From assembly GCA_000697355.1 (NCBI GenBank), contig JNEN01000756.1, positions 1 through 10,302 of the forward strand: 10,302 bases of DNA, given 5' to 3'. The position numbers and the translations under genes were made by a program. Below, piece after piece: positions 1 through 8,805 of this stretch; within the stretch, counting starts at the first letter, position 1, and every line of letters begins with the position of its first letter. Under the pieces are notes generated by a model. The model did not search any database. It saw nothing but the letters and a program-made list of their open reading frames with translations, and was not told where the DNA came from. The stretch is from Syncephalastrum monosporum B8922 (Eukaryota; Mucoromycota; Mucoromycetes; Mucorales; Syncephalastraceae).

Positions 1-2396
1 CGCGCCGCGAGAACCAATCGGTGGCAGTAAACCGTCCCCTCCTCAAAGCAAAAAGCCATATCCAAGGTCGGGTCCATATCAGCTAAGCGGTCTATCTCTC
101 GCCAGGCCAAAGCACGCGCGCTTTCCCACTGCTGTCCCAGGTTGGCTGCCAACCGGCGTGGTTCATAATCTGCCTCGTCCGCTAGGTCGTGAGGCACCGC
201 TTGGTTGAGTAGACAATCTCGCGCCTGGTCCATCGTCTCGTATTCCCGCTCGAGTTGCTGCGTTACGATCTCATGGGGCAGAGAACGCGCCATGTCGGAC
301 GCCAGCGTCGACACGGGCGCCGCGATGGGGCCTACCTGCAAGTCGGCTCGGATTGCGGCAAATGCGTGCGACGGACTCGCACAAACGCGCACACAGCGCT
401 GGAGCTGAGGCACAGGCTGGAAGTCATAGTCGCCTTTCGCCGACGAGGGCTGGCCGCAAAACACACTACCCAGGACGGTGCACACCACGAGTTGCCCCGA
501 CCCGCCGATGGAGGCATCCTGCGCTTCGAGGTGCGGCTTCCGTCGCCGCCAAACGCGGCGAGGCCGGCTCACTCTTGTCGTTGTTTCTCTGGGTTTAGTC
601 TGCCAGGTTCCGTCCGTATGGGATGGTTCGCATGTCCACAGAAACACCTCGCCGGCAGTGGTGATAGCACCCATGGTGTCTTCGCCGCTGTCGAGCAGCT
701 TAATGACCAAGTCAGATGATGAGGTGTAGACTTGCATGTCAGCGGGAAACCGGTCTGTCGGAAAACTATAAATAGAGACAGATGAGATCTATGCATATAT
801 GTAAAAAATGGATGCCTAAAACGTACATGATCTTCTGCTGCCCATAGTTGCACAGTAATATCACTTCGTTGTTTTCAAAAAGGATCGCCGTGGCAAAATT
901 CTAGATCTTCCTTGAGCAAACTAATTCGAGACATCCTTTGCGTTTTTCATACCGTGGCAACCACCTGACTGATGCGTGTGCCAAAGGCTACTTTTCTCGG
1001 CAAAACCTGTAGCTCGCACGAGCCCGAGGCATGATATCCTAGGAACACACCTTATGAGCATGATTCTCGCTCGCACAGATCATAACCTCCTCACTTACCA
1101 AGCTGGCCACGGTTAGCACCGAATGTAAAAATATCGGTGAGGGTATAGATGACGGAATGCACATTCGACGCAGCGACACCTCTGACCTCGTGCTTCTTGA
1201 GACCCGGTGCCTGGACTTTGCGTGGCGCAGTCTGGCATTGTCCTTCATCGAGCTCATAGCCTACCGGAAAATGAAAATAATGGAATGATGAGTCCCACCT
1301 GGCAATAGGCTGAAAGAGGGGAAAACCACTAACCTAGTTGGCCGTTTTCATTACTTCCAAAAGTAATGATGTTCTTGCTTTCGGTCAACGCAATCGTGTG
1401 GTTCTTGCCTAGCGCGACCGCCACAATGCGTTCGGGCCATGGGACAGGCACAAGGCTCAGTTGCGCATCCGAGGCGGGCGAGATGCCGAGACGACCGCCG
1501 CGTGCAAAACCGCACACGTGCAAATTGTAGCGAGTCTCACTGGTAAGGACAGCCGTGTGGTACTTTGACATGCAAACGGTCTCCAAAACGACGCGAGTGT
1601 CGCTCATCCAGTTCTGGACAGTCTCGAAGGCGAGCTGGACGCGCTCTGGCGAGGACTTGGCGGCGTCGCGGTGCCCCAACAAGTAATTGGTGTTGACGCC
1701 CCAAAAGTAGAGGTCGGTGCCACCTGTATGCGCATGCACACGGCGCAGATGTGAAGGAATCAGATCTGATGCATCATGGTCGTCGTCGTTCTCTAGGTTG
1801 GTACGGACATGTGAGACTTCGCGGACGGGGTAGGTCAGGTCAAGTTGCATCTGCAGGAGCTCAATCGCCATATAACCATTCCAATCCTACACATTTGTTT
1901 TATCAGCCAAATAAGCTTCTCCTTTTTATCGGACCCAAACGACTCACCTTGATCGTCGTGTCGATGCGTTCATGCCGCAGAAGAATCGTGGCTGCCTCGA
2001 TATGACCTAGATAGAGTGCCCTGCCGAAATGTCAGTATCCTAACTCGTTGGCTGCTGCGGCAAGGTAGCGTCTTACCTGTGCAAAGCCGTCCACCCATTC
2101 TCTTGATCTTGCTGATTCACATTGACCGCGGGGCATTCCACGAGGATCTTCAAAATAGCCACGCGATTCCAGGTTGCTGCACAGTGCAAGAGAGTGCGTC
2201 CTTTGATGGACCGTCGATTCAGGTCATAGTGGGCGTGATCACGGGACGATCGGCGTTGTTGGAGTTGTTTGTTGAACTGATCCTTGCTCTGGCCCTTCTT
2301 ATTGGGATTGTAGACGGGAAGAGGCAGGACCTGCTCAGCAATATCACGAATTAAGGCTACATTGTTGTCTTTGACTGCTTTGAATAGGGAAAGCAT
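1..2396 (-). CDS. IBTK: IBTK/Btb3-like ankyrin-RCC1-BTB protein, 3' part cut by window edge
   Basis: Exons on the minus strand: 2396-2077, 2020-1948, 1886-1334, 1260-1099, 1038-953, 900-827 and 765-1 (open at the edge). All introns are GT-AG (56, 61, 73, 60, 52, 61 nt) and the join is open for 677 codons. Visible domains: two ankyrin repeats at about residues 64-130 (GRTLLHCAA; GWTALHRALYLGHIEAA); RCC1-type repeats at about 170-470 (LYFWGVNTNYLLG, CGFARGGRLG, ITFGSNENGQLG, FTFGANRGQLG); a basic stretch RPRRVWRRRKPH at 490-501; and the first strand/helix of a BTB domain at the edge (DMAFCFEEGTVYCHRLVLAA). This order matches human IBTK and fission yeast Btb3, which are substrate adaptors of CUL3 ubiquitin ligases; the ligase role here is inferred. 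The start is ATG 2396, the first in-frame ATG before an upstream stop. The C-terminal BTB domains are missing only because the window ends. Confidence 0.9.
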
Positions 2397-2737
2397 CGGT
2401 GGTAGGTGCAATGGAGCCAAAAGCAAGTGGGCAAGTGCTGTCGTCTCATTTGACGATATAAGCTGCGGAATTAAAAATAAGCGAGCGTGTCAGATCGCTG
2501 CATGGATTCCGCATGTCCATTTCTAGGCGTATCAATTTCTCCATGGATATCATGTGCACTGACCACACATGCCTACACATGCCTACACCCACCTCAATTA
2601 TGCCCGTTGGCACTCTTGGTCTGCTTATGAGTTCTCTATCAGTGTATATTGTGCGTATGCCCTTTTGGAACATGCGCTTCGTCTATCTGCATAGATCATT
2701 ACGGAACGGATATAATAAAGTAGGGGTGCAGGGTCGT
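2397..2737 (-). promoter_or_regulatory. Spacer between LEU5 stop and IBTK-like start; IBTK-like promoter/5' UTR
   Basis: This 341-bp spacer must hold the LEU5 3' end and the promoter of the IBTK-like gene. I see no canonical AATAAA after the LEU5 stop on the minus strand and no clear TATA box. A 10-bp direct repeat (ACACATGCCT) occurs 2.4 times in tandem at 2565-2588, about 170-190 bp upstream of the IBTK-like ATG; its role is unknown. Confidence 0.5.
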
Positions 2738-4018
2738 CTAATCAATGTCCAGGAGCCGCTTCATGCGCTCATAGACGGCAAAGCTCACGGCCATCATGGG
2801 CGTCACCTTGACGTAGCCAATGCTTAATCCGACGTAGAAGCCTTTGATACCTTGCGCCCGGAAGATCTGCCGCGTAGTATCCCAGAAGCCGACAAAGTGG
2901 CTCGGGGTCAGCAGCCCGCTCACCTGCATCCGCCGTCGGATCACCTCCAGCGGATAGCTGCTTGTCTGTGCCACCAGGCCTGCCGTACCGCCGCACGCCA
3001 GCTCGGCCCATGTTTTGAGCGGCGGCTTGTCGCGCTTGCGACGCTGACTGGCCGAAAGGCTCGGGTCGTGTACGTCAAAGTCGAGTGGGGCGCGCGTGTA
3101 GGCGGATATAACAGGGTCGAAGCGACAGAGACTTGTCACAGTGTGGTACGTCCAGAAACCCACGCCGGCATAGGGGATGATGCCTGCCACAGTTGGCATG
3201 AAGCCGCGATAAAAGTTGAGGACGTTAAAATGGAGGCCACACGCCTTGCCCGCGGCTGGCTCGCGGTAGATCTGGGCACACATGCGGAGCAGGTTCGGCC
3301 GCTGCTTGCCTTCCTGCTTGGTCTCGTACGCCATGCGCACCCGCACAAGGTCCAGCGGATACGTAAACGTGACCGACGTGATTCCTTGTATGATTTCACG
3401 TGTCAGCACGCCCGGATCCTCATCCCTTCTGATGTCATCTCAACTCTTTATCTCTTTACCTGCAAATGCACCCGCGAAAAACTGCTTGGCTGACGTATAT
3501 TGCGATGGGGTGGGCATCAGTATCTAGGGCAACCAGACGCTGTTATCAGTGTATGCCCAAAAAGCGCTCCTGATTCTCCTTACCGCTCGGAATTGCTCAT
3601 ACGCGACAAAACGGATGGCCGCGTAAGGAAAGATACGCAGCAGCGTGACGGAATGGCCTTGAAACAAACCGAGCACGCCCGTGTTGCGCACGATAAAGGA
3701 AGCCGCCCGAAAGGCGCCTGTGAATGTTCCTAGATGTCATGTTTCAGCAACGCCCTTATTCGAGTCGACCCATGATGTACCTGCATATTTAGCAAAAACC
3801 GGGTTCTGTGCTTGAAAGAGGATCTTGACGCGATCGAGGGGAGCAATGGCCGTCTTGGCCTACGTATAAAGACACGCGGCAAAGGTAAGGATAAGCAGAA
3901 AGCAGTCAGTATAGACGACAGAGCGTACCATGCACCCAGAGACACCGCCTGCGATGCCAGAGCGGATCACGTAGTCCAAGTTTTGCTTTTGTTTGAGTTG
4001 CTCATTGTCTTGACCCAT
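2738..4018 (-). CDS. LEU5: Mitochondrial carrier, LEU5/SLC25A42-type coenzyme A transporter
   Basis: Exons on the minus strand: 4018-3929, 3859-3781, 3729-3584, 3523-3460 and 3384-2738. The GT-AG introns are 69, 51, 60 and 75 nt, and the join encodes 341 residues ending in TAG. It has the three-repeat mitochondrial carrier fold with one signature per repeat: PLDRVK at 37-42, PLDLVR at 136-141 and PLEVIR at 271-276. The block [20 protein letters not shown], then [19 protein letters not shown] and [11 protein letters not shown], is closest to yeast Leu5 among the carriers I know; SLC25A42 and SLC25A16 are the animal relatives. The family sits in the inner membrane, and Leu5 is needed for CoA accumulation in the matrix. 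The length is normal (yeast Leu5 is about 357 residues). The reading frame continues upstream of exon 5 into intron, but joining at 3384 restores [16 protein letters not shown] as the family requires. The start ATG overlaps an AUGUAA element. Confidence 0.93.
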
Positions 4019-4090
4019 TACATTCAAGCAAGAAGGACACCGCGGCGTTTAGTTTTCCCCGCCATTTTGAGTTCGGTAGAGAAAATGCAT
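4018..4090 (-). promoter_or_regulatory. Nested upstream ORFs on the LEU5 leader, ending in AUGUAA
   Basis: Three upstream ATGs precede the LEU5 ATG (4018-4016) on the minus strand. uORF a runs 4090-4049 (13 codons plus TAA). uORF b runs 4065-4024 (13 codons plus TGA) and its ATG has a good context (AAAATGG). Immediately after its TGA, in the same frame, comes a start-stop pair ATG-TAA at 4023-4018, whose last A is also the first base of the LEU5 ATG. They matter only if the transcript starts upstream of about 4065, which the sequence alone does not show. Confidence 0.4.
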
Positions 4091-4247
4091 CAATGAATGG
4101 CCCAAAATAAGAAGGCGTCATACAAAAGAACAAAAATTTTGTCACGCATTTATACAGTGTACTTTCTATTATCCACCCATTCTCAAATAGCTCAAAAAAA
4201 TAGACACTTCCTTTCTACCTAATTATCTTTATTCATTCTTTACACTC
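4091..4247 (-). promoter_or_regulatory. Spacer: M13 gene 3' UTR and LEU5 promoter region
   Basis: AT-rich DNA between the M13 peptidase stop and the LEU5 leader. It must contain the cleavage site of the upstream gene and the LEU5 promoter. I see no clear TATA box in the minus orientation. Confidence 0.4.
4228..4233 (-). terminator. Polyadenylation signal AATAAA of the M13 peptidase gene
   Basis: Minus-strand AATAAA lies about 14 nt after the TAG stop codon (4250-4248), so the 3' UTR would be very short. This position supports the last-exon call. Confidence 0.6.
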
Positions 4248-6992
4248 CTACCATATCTCGCATTTGTGTACAGGGTTCATGGGTGATCCGGCAGGACACT
4301 TGAAGACATCTGCAAAGAGCTTCGAGTTCTGCACCACACCATTGACTCGCCAGCGAGGGGGGGCATGCGGGTCCGTGAGCGCCTATATACCAGCATGATT
4401 AGAAATTCCAAGTCCTAAGCTTACTCGATCGGTCGTGGCCATGCTTACACTCTGCTTCGCCTGCTGATCCGTGGCCTTGTGACACCAGATCCGTCCAAAG
4501 TTGACAAAGAAGAGCTGCTCCCGCGTGAGGTCATCCAGTCCGGGCAAGAGCGGGTTCTTGCCCTCATCGTACGTCGCCTTCCACGCGCTAAACGACTGCC
4601 GGATGCCGCCATTGTCGGCCACGTTCTCGCCAAGCGTGAGCCGTCCATTCACGTGCACATCCCCAGGAACTGTATAGTTGCTGTACTGCTTAACAAAGCA
4701 GTCGGCCTTTTCGTCAAACGACTGAGAGGTCGCGTTCGTCCACCACTCAACCAAGCGACCGTGCGCGTCGAAATGACGACCCATGTTGTCGAACCCGTGA
4801 GAGAGTTCGTGGCCCACCACGGCACCGATACCGCCATAATTGAGGTATTCTGGGTAATTGTCGCTGAAGAAGGGGCTCTGAAGAATACCAGCCGGGAAGA
4901 CAATCTCGTTAAAGACGGGGTTGTAGTAGGCGTTAACTTCTTGGGGGTTCATAAACCAGCGTTGACGATCCGGCTTCTTGCCTACTTGCTGCCATTCCTT
5001 GTTCACGCCCCACTGTCGGCCGCGTAGATAATTGCCGAAATAATCATTGCTTTTCATATCGAGCTTGGAGTAATACTCTGCAATGGACACCGGCGACATG
5101 ATATCGGGTTCCTGGGTGGGGTAGCCCACCTTGCGCACCAGGTAGTCCACCTTTTGAGTTGAATCGCGTTAAGCCAAGTTGCATGCGCACACCTTTTGAT
5201 CTTGCTTACCTTCTCTACCGCCTTGGTGCGCGTCGCATCGTCGAGCCAGTCGAGCTCGGGAAGCCTTTCCAAGAAGGAGTTCTTGATGGAGTTTACAAAT
5301 TGATCGGCGTGTCCCTTGGCACTGCTGTTGAAGCTCGCGAGCGCGAAATAGCGGCCCGCCAGGAAACCTAACGAAGCATCGACTTCGTTGAGACACGTCT
5401 CCCAGCGAGGTTTGGTGACCTTGGCGTTGGTGCCTCGCAGCTTAGCCTTGAGCCGCTGTATCGGTTTGCGAATGTCTTCCGACAACGGATCGCTGTACTC
5501 GTAGATAGCGCGCCACATCAGATAGGCCTGGAGCGTGCGCGTCGTGGATTTGCCAATCACGTCCGTCGACAGCTTTTCAAGATAGGCAGGCGACTCGACG
5601 ATCAGCGTGTCCTGGTGCGGCGCCGTCGACGGCGTCAGATGGCTCACGAGCAGATCCCAGTCAAGGTCGGGCGACAGCGATGCGAGCTGCGATAATGTGC
5701 GCGGGTTGTAGGTCTTGTCGGGGTCTTGGAGGTCCTCAGGACGTTCGCTGATGCTGGCCAAGAGGCGCTCAAAATCGACGACAAGCCGCGCCGTCGTGTT
5801 GGCACTGTACTTGTTCCATCCGAATTCGTCGCCTGTGCTGCTCAAGATGGCATCCATCGTTTGCGACACAGCCTCAAACAGGGCGATCATGATGTCTTCC
5901 TGCTCATAATATTCCTTGGACGGTAAGGTTAAGCCGTCCTGCGACACCAGGAGCGCAGATCTGTCCGGGTCTTTGGGGTCCGCGTCGACATTGATGGACA
6001 GCAGCGGGCGCACGCCGGTTTGAGTGAGATACGTCACCGCGCGTGTCAAGGACGGTTCAGCGGCAGACGCTTCGGGGTCTGCAAACGCCAACTGCTCGGT
6101 GGCCATGAACCGCGCAGCCGGATAGAGTCGCGTCAACTCCCGAAGCAGCGGCAGGATGGGCTCGGCGCCACGGGTGTCAATCAGCGACTCGTTCATGCAC
6201 GAATCGTACAGGCTTTTCCCCTTGACAAAGTTTTGATGATCCAGCAGCTTGTCTGGGTCGGGCAATCCTGCAAGGGTGGCTTCAAAGTCATCTGAGTCCT
6301 GCTCAAAGATGGAGTGCAGAATCTCTTTGTTGCGCGTATCGAGGTCGACAAACGAACCACGGGATGATTTTCCGTCGGGTATATCGTGGGTCTTGATCCA
6401 ATTGTTGCCTATACACGCATAGCAATAAGCTGGTGGGGTAGGATCATATCGATGTAAAGTAGCTCACAGGTGTACTCGTAAAAGTCTTGACATGGATCCA
6501 CAGTGGTATCGATATCCTTGGGGCATTGCGTGAACCAGAGACACAAGAATCCAGAAAGCTATTTACCTTTAAAATCTCGGCAGCGGTCAGGACACATTCG
6601 GGGGTGATGCAGCGCGGCTACACATGCATGAGAAGCATTGTAAATCAATCGTGTGAACAGAAATTGGGTAATTACGCCATCCTTACGGTATCCGTGTTAT
6701 TTTTGTTGTCACCCGGGCTTTGGATAGGCGGAGGCGCGCCGGATTGATGGTCAGCATACACTCGTCTCGCGTAAAGGCCAATGAACACGCACAGCAGTAT
6801 GAGCAAAGTCACCGTCAGGACAAACAACACCTTCTCCAAGAGCGTAAAGCGTCCGATCTCGGCGTAAGTCGACTTGCCATGTCGCCGATTGTTGTTGGTG
6901 TTGTTGTTACTGGATGGCTGAGGATCGGTTTCCCTGGATGGCTCACTGTGGCTGCCCGTGAGAAGCGGTTCTCTTTCTTCGCTTGTGCTCAT
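4248..6992 (-). CDS. M13 (neprilysin/ECE-like) zinc metallopeptidase, type II membrane protein
   Basis: Exons on the minus strand: 6992-6687, 6617-6567, 6516-6468, 6408-5210, 5150-4449 and 4382-4248, giving 813 residues. The GT-AG introns are 69, 50, 59, 59 and 66 nt; exons 2 and 3 are only 51 and 49 nt. Residues 1-52 are a polar cytoplasmic tail with an acidic dileucine motif (EREPLL, 6-11) and an Asn-rich stretch. About 53-75 form one membrane anchor ([21 protein letters not shown]), and the rest is an ectodomain with several N-glycosylation sequons. The M13 opening [14 protein letters not shown] is restored across intron 3. Catalytic features are all present: NAYY 608-611, zinc site HELSH 649-653, ENVAD 710-714 with the third zinc ligand, H775 and R781 at the neprilysin H711/R717 spacing, and a C-terminal CEIW. 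An active zinc endopeptidase cleaving oligopeptides outside the cell or in the vacuole/endosome is expected; its substrate is unknown. The start is ATG 6992. Confidence 0.94.
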
Positions 6993-7004
6993 GAGTATGA
7001 CACA

Positions 7005-7077
7005 AACGAATGGGAGAAAGAAGAAGTGAATGAAAAAGAACTAAAATACGTGTGTATGTTATAAGCGCGGACCGCGC
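7005..7077 (-). promoter_or_regulatory. Core promoter and leader of the M13 peptidase gene
   Basis: Read on the minus strand, a perfect 13-bp palindrome GCGCGGACCGCGC (7077-7065) is followed directly by TTATAA (7064-7059). A pyrimidine-rich leader then runs (about 7041-7005) to just before the ATG at 6992. TATA-like box, CT-rich initiator and short leader are a usual fungal arrangement. The palindrome contains CGG-N-CCG, the form of half-sites bound by fungal Zn2Cys6 regulators; binding is inferred. Confidence 0.4.
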
Positions 7078-7112
7078 GGCCAAAAATGATGCAAAAAAGG
7101 GTCGGCATTGTT

Positions 7113-7140
7113 ACGCACACACACACGCACGCACGCACAG
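7113..7140. repeat. CA/GCAC microsatellite
   Basis: Simple sequence of CA dinucleotides passing into GCAC tetranucleotides, upstream of the M13 gene promoter. It is likely to vary in length between strains. Confidence 0.85.
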
Positions 7141-7362
7141 AGATACACCCCCAATCGATTAACCATTTACGGCTTATCCTACCCATGTTTTTTCCTTTTG
7201 CTTTTTGACTACGGTCGGAAAGTTTTCACAAGTCCACGCCTGAGGAGTGACGGTAATTGGCATCATTGTTGCACTACATCACGCACGTGGCGTTTTAAGG
7301 GGCTTCGTTGTCAATGTTCAATGGTAAGCAAAGGGGGAGGGGGGCAAGATCAAAATTAGAGA
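7141..7362. other. Intergenic, no gene seen
   Basis: Upstream flank of the M13 gene. It holds a CACGTG E-box-type palindrome at 7284-7289 and a G-rich run at about 7330-7344 (C-rich on the minus strand). The short plus-strand ORF across it starts in the microsatellite and has no protein-like features. Confidence 0.5.
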
Positions 7363-7375
7363 TTTATTATTTATT
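7363..7375 (-). terminator. Two minus-strand AATAAA signals with no assigned gene
   Basis: AATAAA occurs at 7375-7370 and 7368-7363 on the minus strand. They are too far upstream of the M13 ATG to serve that gene. They could end a minus-strand transcript lying at about 7400-7800, but A/T runs also make such hexamers by chance. Confidence 0.25.
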
Positions 7376-8454
7376 TATAACCGACGCCATGAGGGACACC
7401 AGGTAGACAAAAGGAAGTACAGACGAGAAGAAGGGACTGTCTCTCTCAAATGTCGATATCCAGGCACATTGCCCAGTCCGTGCCTCTGCGTGACAACCCC
7501 CGCATCTTGTCATGCGCAAGCGATCAATGTGATGTATTTAGTATGAGAAGCAGGTACTGACCCATGCCAAATGCACCATGAGACGCTTTCCCGTGCAAGT
7601 AGAGAACCTCCATTCTTCTTCGCTCTGGAGACTGTGGTCACTACTAAACTCACGGCATCTCTGTGCTTCCACGTGGTGGTCTAGGCTCGGTATCTCGATA
7701 GCGTTGAGGTCTGTCTAATGCAGCTTCTTATTGCGGGAACGCGCACGGCATCCGCCAAACCCCCAAGATTATTGCACTCGTGTTATTCATAGCAGTAACA
7801 TTACTTCTATGATACCCGTACCTGTACGAGGAATGTCCATACTCATCACTTACCCTCAGACCACATCAAGCACAACATACAACTGTGGATCAATCTACCG
7901 ATATGAACGCCACTACATCTCAGGTCGTCTAACAAAATAAAGAAAAGATGGAAGAGCAGTGAAAGTTTCTAGAGAAATGGAGAAATCCTCCTTTTAATTA
8001 CCAAAAGATAGTAAGCGTTCCATTTAAATGGTCTAATGGGAACAGATCTCACTCTACGGAGCCCATACCGACTATCGAGGTCTGCAATGAGTATACTTGT
8101 GGGGCCCCAAAAGTTTATATACCTGTCTCTTGTCTAATACATCGCGTAGTCTTATATACTGTTACGGCGAGGGATTGCTTACACTGTAGGAAAAAAGATA
8201 CTGGATGACTCCAAATGGTGTATAAATGTAGTCAAACGATATTTTCGGATGGCTGGATTGCTCCAGAGAAATAGTGGATGACCCCAGCACCATACGTGGC
8301 GTTTACATGGATCACTCTGGGAAAAACGCTGCATGACTATATTGCTCCCAATCGAGTTTAATTAATGGAGAAAAACCAGTCTACTCAAACATGAGCTGTG
8401 AAATGTATCTATAACTGTAGACTGTATGCTATGATATTAGCAGTGAACACTAAT
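7376..8454. other. Long intergenic stretch, no recognisable gene
   Basis: Several short frames are open on both strands, but none has a start, splice pattern and protein-like content that agree. Visible elements are a second CACGTG palindrome at 7670-7675, a plus-strand AATAAA at 7936-7941, TATA-like TTATATAC motifs near 8114 and 8152, and a group of TGGATNNCTCCA palindromes at 8202-8319. Confidence 0.5.
8202..8319. repeat. Cluster of four degenerate TGGATNNCTCCA palindromes
   Basis: TGGATGACTCCA at 8202-8213, CTGGATTGCTCCAG at 8253-8266, TGGATGACCCCA at 8275-8286 and TGGATCACTCTG at 8308-8319. The first two are perfect inverted repeats around a 4-nt centre; the others differ at one or two positions. 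They could be protein-binding sites or decayed copies of a small repeat. Confidence 0.35.
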
Positions 8455-8805
8455 CTACTGGTGCCGTGGTTCGTTGCCTTTTATACAGTTGTAAGCAGGT
8501 GAGTGGTTATTCCAGGAAATCGTGTGAATGGGCATTTTTTGCTTTCGAGAACATCTACCTTTTCCACCATATATTATGCCGTCAAGTGAGAAAGAGTTGA
8601 TGTAGGTTAGGCAGAGCTCAAGATCTATTGTCAGAGTTGACTTGTCAGTTGCTGGTTTAAGCGTCAGTGATACAATCCTATGACGACAACACTTACTCCT
8701 TACATTTGCTTTGTATTTACACCAGTGAAAAGTTAGTTTACGAAACAAGGCGGAAATTGATAACATTCGCTTACGCTTTGGTATACTTTGCTTGCCTGAG
8801 CGCAT
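8455..8805 (-). CDS. Weak hypothetical ORF, 116 codons
   Basis: This is the longest ATG-started frame in the right third. It is intronless, with a basic start (MRSGKQSIPKRKRM) and scattered Cys and Lys. I recognise no domain, signal peptide or membrane segment. The minus strand upstream, at about 9080-9030, is pyrimidine-rich, which could be promoter-like. A frame of this length in AT-rich intergenic DNA may well be chance, and no AATAAA was noted close after the stop. Confidence 0.15.
   Translation of the reverse strand: MRSGKQSIPKRKRMLSISALFRKLTFHWCKYKANVRSKCCRHRIVSLTLKPATDKSTLTIDLELCLTYINSFSLDGIIYGGKGRCSRKQKMPIHTISWNNHSPAYNCIKGNEPRHQ

Noticed and set aside
255..719. 154-codon plus-strand ORF
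   Set aside because: Antisense to the last visible IBTK-like exon, which continues in frame into the BTB domain.
2397..2426. IBTK-like protein starting at the TTG at 2426
   Set aside because: A non-ATG start is not expected; ATG 2396 is in frame ten codons later and there is no upstream ATG before a stop.
3385..3459. LEU5 exon starting at the GTG near 3409
   Set aside because: That stretch lies inside the 75-nt intron; joining 3460 to 3384 gives the conserved [16 protein letters not shown].
2852..3493. 213-codon plus-strand ORF
   Set aside because: It is a shadow opposite the long LEU5 coding exon and has no protein-like features.
4479..5027. 182-codon plus-strand ORF
   Set aside because: Antisense shadow of the M13 catalytic exon, whose motifs on the minus strand are unambiguous.
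5054..5209. M13 reading frame running on past KAVEK into unrelated sequence, suggesting a frameshift or broken gene
   Set aside because: A GTAAGC donor at 5209 and an AAAAG acceptor ending at 5151 remove 59 nt and restore the family sequence [13 protein letters not shown]; the gene is intact.
7731..7940. Plus-strand frame with an AATAAA just after its stop
   Set aside because: It starts only with TTG after an in-frame TAA, has no recognisable content, and no upstream exon could be joined convincingly.
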